Of a DNA stretch of 64,000 nucleotides, positions 56,656 to 64,000 are shown piece after piece. Each line of letters opens with the position of its first letter. Position 1 is the stretch's first letter. The notes under the pieces were generated by a model. It worked only from the letters and a program-made list of their open reading frames with translations. It made no database searches and was not told the origin of the DNA. The position numbers and the translations under genes were made by a program. Source of the DNA: Ulva prolifera (lineage: Eukaryota; Chlorophyta; Ulvophyceae; Ulvales; Ulvaceae); NCBI GenBank assembly GCA_023078555.1, contig JALAAN010000021.1, positions 124,001-188,000 on the forward strand, written 5' to 3'.

Positions 56656-59600
56656 TCAGCGACGCAGTTGCAGGTTCTTGGCCATTAACTGGTTGTATTG
56701 CCTGCAGAGTGTTTTGACGTGCGGCTTTGCTTCCTCCATGAAGGCGTCAAAACTCGCTTGGAGATACCACTGCCTGCATTCAGGTAGTCCCTAGTGTGAG
56801 ACGGTCTTGATACAGCGGCGTTGCGGTTTGGGGGAGCAGCTCTCCCGAGATTCTGAATACTTAATGGGTCTGCTACCCCTGTGGAACCCTACTGCGCCGA
56901 GATGCATCGAGGGAAACAGGTAGCCCTGCTCATCACAGTTGGGTGTGGAGGTGCATACCTCAACTCCTCTTCGGTCTTGTTTGAAAAGGGCGGAGACTGG
57001 AGGTGGCGGTCCCATCTCGCGTCGGCTAGAATGTTGGTGGCATCCTCCGCGGATAGGCGGCCCAGCACATCGCCACCTCTCCCACCCCGGTGCCACTCTT
57101 GTATGAGTGCCCGGGTTACGCGGATACGGTACAAAACCGCGTGTTGCACGGTGATGCGCTTAGTGCGAACAACGATTCTTCGAGTCACTTCCACGCCGTG
57201 CTGATCACTGCGCACCATGTCCCCCCCCTCCTGTCGCATCTCGCTCATAGCCTGGCATACCGCGTCCGCCATTAAAGCTGTGTAGACCCCGCAGTCGTGG
57301 CCGTTCGGTTGCTGCGGGACTCCGGCGACCTGCACTCCACAGTGGGGTCTGGTGGGGGGACTGAGGTGACATCGGGTAACCGATGCAACGTACGGTCCAG
57401 AACGATGGAACGGCCCAGTGGGGTGCTGTCAGGGGTGGGGCCGGGATGCGGATTGTAATGGGGCTACAAGGTCATTTGTTGATTCATCCGACTCGCTGTA
57501 CGCAGATTTCCGGGACTGCTAGGCCTCGTTCTAAGCTGCGTGTATAACAGTGAGATTCGAACCTTCGACAACTTCAGCATTATCCTCGCCGTTCCTTTTG
57601 TCGGCCGGGTGACCAATCTAAGGTTGTGTCGCCGGCCCTGTCCTGCCGGCAGTGACTGGGGCTTTGGGGGGGGGTTGGCATGAGCGGGGGCCCTGCCCTC
57701 CGCCTTGTCGAGAGCCCTGCACAGGGCCTCGCTTAGGGCGTCCTGCACCCGCTCAGCTGTGCCCGGCCCGGCTTCCGTGAAGCTGTCAAAAAACAACATA
57801 CTCGGGGTGTTGCCTTGTAGCATGAGCCCTGCATCAAGCTAGCACAATGTGTGTTGACAGTCAGGGGCCTCCCCGCCGGGTGAGAGGACGATATGCCCAC
57901 CTAACACTCTGCACAGGCATGGTCAGCCGAGGGAGCGTACATGGATGCCATACGACAGCCAACGCCCAGTGGCCGTTCCGCGGGACTGGGACGAGGATGC
58001 AATCGTGTTCGAATGCATGCGCTCCGTGCAGCCAGCTCCCCAAGGCGACGGAGCGGCTTTCAGTCCATTCTGCTCCCGAATCCCCAATGCACACCCTAGC
58101 CATGTTCAGGCTAGGCACTGCGATGACACCCCCACCTGCCAGCTGCACACATCTAGCACACGCATAATCTACGTGGGTCGACTCCAGCCACTCCTCGGGC
58201 CAGCCTCTCCCGAGGGCATCCAAGCTCACCACCACAAACACCCTAGCTTCCCCGAAGTGACCCAGCTGCACCGAGACTCCCCCCGTCGGTAGAGATGGCT
58301 CGTCGTCTTCGCCGGAGGAAATCTCCGTCGCAGGTTCCCCCTCATGCAACTGTACGGCGCCAGCTCCTGGAGCAATGGGCGACCACAGCTGCTTCAGTTT
58401 CGCCCGAGGCTTGGCTGGCAGGTTTGAAACCCACGCCGGAGGATCAGGCAAAGGCGGGGCAAGATGTGCGACGGACAACACCCCGCCACCTTCAGCCATG
58501 GTAGCAGCATCTCGTTCGGCCGCTCCCGGGTGGGGGGCAGGCAGCCTCGGCCCCACCAGTCCGGGGGTAGCCCCGGACGGGTCGGCGGGTGGCTGCGCCG
58601 TGGGGTCTGCGCCGCCGGGGATGGGGGTGGCCGCGCTGTACCCGGCCGCATTGGGGGCAATGGGGCCAGGCCCGGCAGACGGGCCCGCGCCCGCTACCAC
58701 CCCTCCACCAGGGTAGTGGGGGGTGTCGATGTGACTGACGTCCTCTCCTGCTGCTGGGAGAGGCTCTTGGTTGGACCCACCTGGCAGCACAGACGCCTTG
58801 GGCGCGGGCGGGGCGGCCTGTGATGGACCCAAGCCCTCCAGCGGTGGGGGCAGACATCCGGTGGTCCTGGAGGGTGGGGAGGCAGGTGCCTCTAGGGTGC
58901 CGGGCTGTAGTTGCTCAGGCGGCTCTGCTGTCTGGGGCCCCCCATCGGTCTGGGGGTTCGCGTGCTCCCCCCCTTTGGCTGCCTGACTTCCCAAGGCCCG
59001 CTCTACTGCGGCAGCATCCCCTCGCCTGCCACGATGACCCCCCCTTCGCAGCTGTGCTGGCTGTTGTAGGCTCTGCCCACGACTAAGGGCATGCCCACCC
59101 CGAACCGGCCTCCCCCCCCCCCCCCTGAGCCGCTGACCACGCCCTCCCCTGGCCCCGCCCTCCGATGCACTGCCGACGCTGGAATCAGCCTGCACCGAAG
59201 CACGGTCCTCCTCGGGTCCCGAGGTTATGGCGTGCCTCGGAACTCCCACCGGACTCGAGCGAGCGGCGTCCCCCAGATCGATCTGCACTGACATCCTCGG
59301 TGCCTGTAGCGGGGCCTCCGTTACTGCAGCCGCTGGCCACTTCGGTACCGGATTCCGCGGAGCCGTGGACTCCCGCTCCTACCCATTCCTGTATCCTCTC
59401 TGTCCCGCCTGTGAGCAGCACACGCTCGCGGGCGCCGCCGGCATCCTCCCCCACTCCCACCGTGTCCAGGCACGATCTATACAACACAATCTCTGGGGGC
59501 TCGCACGGGGCCTCGGTACGGACCGCGCGCTCGAACGCGAGTGCTCGAAGGTCATGCCACAAGGACACCATCTTCCACTCTACGTAGGAGTCGTTGTCCG

Positions 59601-59984
59601 TCGGGGTCACTGCGTCTGCCGCTTCTTTCATCGCCTGTATCGAATCAAGGTACATCTCCAGCCCATCCCCACCGGCTGCTACCACACATCCCACCATGGT
59701 AATGTCTGCTGCTGTAAGAACGTAGCCAAGACCCATGAGATCGACGGGGAATCCCGCGTCCCTGTCGCATAGCGATATCTCTGGGATGGGTTGCCCAGGC
59801 GTCCACTTTCCTCTCTCTGCGGCCTTCACGAATCGATAGAAAGACTTCTCATACGACTCATTACTGTCTAATTTAGCTATCAATGTCCGTAAGGCCCCAG
59901 CCGACATCATACTTGCACACGACGACAGTACTCTGAGATTCACCGCGAAATGAAACCTCACTCCTTCGTCATTGTCAACATACA
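56656..59984 (-). CDS. Ulp1-like (C48) cysteine protease of the CACTA element
   Basis: A SUMO-protease-fold enzyme often carried by large DNA transposons. Exons on the minus strand: 59984-59383, 59282-57941, one starting at 57828 (its end is not fixed), 57329-56959 and 56773-56656 (TGA). The first part is a helical region (SAGALRTLIAKLD, EKSFYRFVKAAERGKW), then ~250 residues of Pro/Ala/Gly linker. The protease domain has GWPEEWLESTHVDY, DCILVPVPRNGHW (catalytic His before Trp), SMLFFDSF (catalytic Asp) and VPQQPNGHDCGVYTA (oxyanion Gln and catalytic Cys), so the His-Asp-Gln-Cys set is complete. The C-terminus is a helix (FDAFMEEAKPHVKTLCRQYN). The 57941/57828 and 56959/56773 junctions restore frame exactly. 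The exon at 59984 follows an acceptor, so a further 5' exon exists; splicing onto the transposase gene just upstream is possible. Confidence 0.82.
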
Positions 59985-60238
59985 CTGGCAAAGACGATTG
60001 CACAATCGACAGGTAGTATTCTGTGCAATGGAGACGACATGCGCTAGCGATTGCGACGCCGGTGGTCGAAGAAGGCCACATGTGGCTACACGCGCACTGA
60101 GCACAGGGACTGGATGAGGCAGGCGACCACCGGTGTACATATGTGGACGCTGAACACGACCCGTCTCGGTCCATCTTGGTCCCAGATGATCCGTCCCTCA
60201 GGGACAGAAGGGATAGTTTACATGACAGCAAGGGTCCT

Positions 60239-63200
60239 TCACACCGTGCGGCCAGAAGCCTTATTGGCAGTCGCCCAATACTGCACACATTGTACACTAC
60301 TTCTGACGGGGACTAGTTGGCAGGGCACAGCATCCACGTCTATTACGTATCTGCCTTCATACGCCCTGGACCCACGGTGTGCACCCGCCACACAAAAAAA
60401 CTCGGGGGGCCGCCCCAACACGGGGTCCGGCGCGCGGGCTCCGGGTGTGACTGGCTCCGTACTCCTATACAGGTCGGCAACCCCCAGATACAAGGGGTCG
60501 GGCTCGTGCACACATGACACGCAGGTGACCCCGTCCCGGGGCTGCAACGTCGCCCGCATCAAGTACTGCAGCTCCCCTACGTAGTACGTCACTGTCCCTC
60601 CGCCCTCTCCCCGACCCCCCTCAATAAGGTACTTCACGAGGCACCACTTATTATCCTTCTTACCCTGTGTTGACTGTTGTGCACTGCTGAAGACGTCCCC
60701 CACGCGGGACTGTACCCGTTGGAATTTGCACAGGGTCACTGTGCCCTCCTTGCGACTTTCATCTACAGAACCTCTCACCGGCAACCCGATAGCCCGGGTG
60801 ACAGCCACCCGGCGGGCATGGCCCGCCCCCAGGCGACGGTGCGTAGGCCAGCCCTCTTCCTGGAGGGAGTCTTGGTGGAGGAGGAGGTACGGCAGCCCGG
60901 AAATGGCCCCTCCGTTGAAGTCCAGAGGGAGCACCTCGGCTGACTCCGAAAGAGACAGCTCCCTGCCAGCACCATGCACCCGGCCGGTAACCCGGTCAAT
61001 ATCAAGAGATTGCTCGGGTGCTGACCGGCCACTGCGCGTTCGCGCCCTCCGGCGTTTTTCGGTGGCAATGGCATCCGACAGAGTTGTCATTGCTGCATTC
61101 ACTGTGCCAGCATCGTGCAGTAACCGCATGCAAGTCCGACGAAGCAATTCATCGTTCACATACACCTGCTCTGGACAACGAGTGGAACGGTACTTGATCA
61201 GCCTCTTCAGCAGCTGGACCATCCGCTCTATCCAGAATTCGAGACTGAAGAAGGCTGCACCGCAACACCTCACCTGATCAGGGAGGTGACAAGCCGCCAG
61301 ATGCAGCTTGTAGGTACTGATAGCAGCACCCTCGAACGTCTCCTCCGCGAGTTTGGCGTACTGCAGCAGCGTCCCCTGGGCCTGTGTGATCCGGGCTGGT
61401 GTGTGCTGCCCCGATTCATATCTGAGGAAATACAGGGCCCCTGATCGCAGGAGCCCCCACATCTGCTCAAACACTTTCCGAATTGGCAACTCGGACGGCT
61501 TCCACGGGAGATTGTGTAGGAGGTACAGGGAGAATGTCTCAGTAAAGGCCAGCCAGTCCTCCATGAGCCACCGACTGCGGTGCCTGCAGGAGACCCTTCC
61601 GTCAAGTGATTCATGCAGAGGTGATGACACGGCAATGAGCGGCTACAGGTGGGCCCCTCCACAGGCAGGGGAAGTGTCGGCACAGCCTAGGAACTGACGG
61701 CATGGGTGACGCACTTGGTGATGTCAGTGTACACTTTCTTGAAAAGAGACGTCTGCATTATATGGGGAGCTCTGGCGGCGATCGCCTTGACAACATCCTC
61801 CGGCAACCGGTACAGGGCGCAGGGCCCTGTCGGGGGCGCCTTCTTGGATTTCTTCCTGCCTAGGGGAGGGAGCCACTGGTTCCAGAAGTCCATCAGAACT
61901 CCAAGCAGGAAGACGTGCGCCACTCCAAGCCGAAAAAAATGACAGGGGCTGCACGCGACGCATGATGGGGTGCACAAAATTGACTCGAAGGCAAGGCAGG
62001 GAGCAGCATGCGGCAGAGGGTGCAGGGCGAACTTGAAGTAGGAGAGGATGCTGAACAGCGGGGACCCTTTCACACCCAATAGCTTGTACTCATCCTTGGC
62101 GAGCTTAGCCCTTAACTCCGGCGTGTCTTTTTTGCGGAATCGATCCCAGGTCGGAGTATGCACCTGAACGCCCACCCATGCATTGGGAATTCCTGCGGGG
62201 GTGCAATGGCACTCCGTCTGCGCCACCTGCTAGTGGCATTGGTCAGACGGCTTTCAGGTCGTGTTGGCGACAGTACGGTGAACATCGAGATGGAGTGGCC
62301 ACAGAGCGATCAATGCAGTAGTCCGGGAATGGGGAATAGGGACCGAGCATACGAAGCTGCACCTGGGCGGCGATCTTGTCGCCCTTCCTGCCCCTGGCCA
62401 TGATCTCCGCTGCCGAGTACTTCAGTCGGTTGTCTGACATCCATGAACTCGGTGGCACCGGCTGCGGTTCGGTCCACGCAGTCCGCGGGGGGTTGCCCCC
62501 TGCGTCGGGTTGCACACTCCCGGCCACCATCCGCGGGGTTGCCGTCGATGCTGCAGCTTCCTCCTCTGGAGTGAGAGTTTTCCCCTTCAGAGGCCCGTTG
62601 ACATAGCAGGGGGCGGGCTGCTGTAGAGGGCGATGGTGTCCAAGCCACCTGCACGCAGGTGAGGAGTGGTTGGAAGTAAACGTTAGGGCCAAGACAGGCA
62701 GGTGTGGGATGTGACTAGACGCAGACACTACGCACCTCACAGTGTTGGCGGCGAACACCCACACGCCGTTCTGTGCGCATCTGAAACATGCCCTCTTGGC
62801 CGTATGACCGATGCTGTTAGTAAGCTTCTCCAGCCAGGGGATATCCCCCTCCACACAGCAGAGCACCGGCCAAACGGACAGTACCTCGCCCCCTGGCAGT
62901 GTGATTTTGAGTGCCTCACCCCCAGCTCCTGCATTCAAGCCATCACACGGTGCGGGGGCCAGACACTACGTGATCGGGAACTGTACACATCACGCGCCAG
63001 TGGCCAGGCAGGCAAGGTGAGTGCGCGCCCCGATCATGCTTCTTGAAGAACGCCACCACGGACTCCAGAATGCTGGCCATGCATGTCGGCTCGGATGGAC
63101 CCTCCACCACACCAAGGGGAATCCAGGCCTCGTTAGTACACGCGAGATGGGGCGGGAGATCAAGCAGGCGGATCCCCCAGATCGTGACGCCGTGCTGTTT

Positions 63201-64000
63201 GTTGACATACAGTTGTGCAGCATCCCCCCCTGCAAGTGAGTGGTGAGGCAACCAAGGGACACAATTCACTGCGTTTTCCACTAATTATAAGCAGAGCGAC
63301 AGAGATAGGGAGGGCTGAACACACCGAGACCGAAAAGCAGGACGACTTCCCCGGCCTCTGGCTTCATAATCTTGTTCCCATATGCTTTGTTCAAGGCCTT
63401 TCCTGCAGGGGAGTTGATGAAGCTGTTCTTGTCCTCGATCGCTGCTGCCCTGGCTTCTTGGATGCTCATCAGCAGCCCCGGTTGCAGCAGGAGGTCCTTC
63501 AGTGAGGCCTCTTCACCAAAGTAGAAGACAGAGCGGACTGGGACACCCTTTCCCGTGAGGTCGACGTCGAACCGTGGCTGTGTACATCCAGGTGTGCCAC
63601 AGGTGTCCTCCAAGTGATGCTGATGGTCACTTGGATCAAGCTCAGGAAACAGTTCCCAGCACTGGGGACAAACGTGCCGCGTCACAGACGACACATCCGG
63701 GACATCCAACACTGCCTTGACGAGGTGGAACGAGGGTGGGAAAAAGTTGCCATCAGGTAGCAGGAGGTAATGTATGAACCTGCACCACGTATCGACGACC
63801 ACGTCTTGTATGCGAAAGAGGCTCTTCAACTGCGCAATCCACATGCACACCGTAAGTACGGTGAGGACGCTCCCGGTGTATATGTGTTTCTTTCGTTGCT
63901 CATGCCACCAGGCTCCTGAGCCCTTCCGGGCCCCGGTGGTGGGGGGGGGGCTGTCGACGTCATCGTCCTGCAAGAGGGATACACATGTGACCTGGGAAAT
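60239..64000 (-). CDS. Tnp2/Plavaka-type CACTA transposase (5' part beyond window)
   Basis: It catalyses excision and insertion of the element. Minus-strand exons include 63967-63325, one starting 63229, 62928 to about 62765, one starting 62648, about 62180-61687 and 61630 to about 60243. The 63325/63229 junction gives FGLGGGDAAQLYV in frame. The order matches Tnp2-type proteins: NFFPPSFHLVKAVLD with a Cys cluster (CPQCWE, CGTPGCTQ), VRSVFYFGEEASLKDLL, GIRLLDLPPHL and VVEGPSEPT, EGDIPWLEKL with CFRCAQ, RMLGPYSPF, GVAHVFLLGVLMDFW (the HxxLLG-FW motif of Plavaka-like elements), then HLPDQVRCCGAAFFSLEFWIERMV (DUF4218-like) and a C-terminal part resembling DUF4216 (YYVGELQYLM). The exon at 63967 follows a clear TTGCAG acceptor, so the N-terminus lies right of the window. 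Confidence 0.82.

Larger units (their letters stand above)
50292..64000 (+). mobile_element. CACTA-type transposon, copy B, with transposase (right end beyond window)
   Basis: It starts CACTAGGAGAATGGCGACATT at 50292. Subterminal DNA contains 153-bp repeats with palindromes (50768-51055). Passenger gene B (+) follows, then convergent minus-strand genes for a Ulp1-type protease (56656-59984) and a Tnp2-type transposase that continues past 64000. Two convergent transcription units reaching in from opposite ends are a normal CACTA layout. The length is therefore more than 13.7 kb. The other terminus should be an inverted copy ending in TAGTG to the right of this window. Confidence 0.75.

Noticed and set aside
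57545..57575. GGTTCGAATCTCACTG on the minus strand, like a tRNA B box
   Set aside because: No D-arm or acceptor stem at tRNA distance, and it lies in or near a protease exon whose frame continues through it.

Overview
This is eukaryotic nuclear DNA with multi-exon genes on both strands, GC-rich exons and short introns. The gene set, a plant-type indole-3-glycerol-phosphate synthase and splice sites of the form GTGCG...TGCAG point to a green alga (Chlorophyta). I cannot name the species.

Left part, 1-16 kb, is ordinary housekeeping sequence. It holds indole-3-glycerol-phosphate synthase (+, tryptophan synthesis), ribosomal protein eS4 (-), an ESF2/ABT1-type 18S rRNA-processing factor (+, head to head with eS4), HMG-CoA lyase (-, leucine and ketone-body breakdown) and a TPR-like protein with a repeated His-rich tail (+). 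For eS4, ESF2, the TPR-like gene and both glycosyltransferases I could place every splice junction so that the coding length is divisible by three; HMG-CoA lyase lacks only its 5' end.

Middle part, 16-40 kb. A gene-poor stretch (15.8-21.9 kb) leads to a seven-exon family 2 glycosyltransferase of the bacterial cellulose-synthase (BcsA) type (+, 21934-27253). A second copy lies tail to tail (-, 34409-29480) with the same intron positions and five of seven exons of identical length. Beyond it lie an (AT)n tract and two fold-back sequences sharing one arm.

Right part, 40-64 kb, is a pile-up of transposons. A 5'-truncated, frameshifted LINE tail (about 39976-42180) is followed by two same-orientation CACTA-type termini (42403 and 50292). 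Behind each terminus lies a copy of a multi-exon gene of unknown function (A 45684-49902, B 51303-55930). Copy B converges on a minus-strand block encoding a Ulp1-like cysteine protease and a Tnp2/Plavaka-type transposase that runs off the right edge. Between the first CACTA end and gene A sits a 2260-bp non-autonomous DNA transposon with 128-bp inverted repeats and an 8-bp target duplication. Nested inside that is an 849-bp miniature LTR element (TRIM) with 288-bp LTRs and a 5-bp target duplication; each LTR carries a tRNA-like A-box/B-box module.

The most unusual items are the tRNA-bearing TRIM, the uncharacterised CACTA passenger gene family with unrelated in-frame minisatellites at the same protein position, the His-repeat TPR-like protein, and the interleaved inverted repeats at 38.3-38.6 kb.
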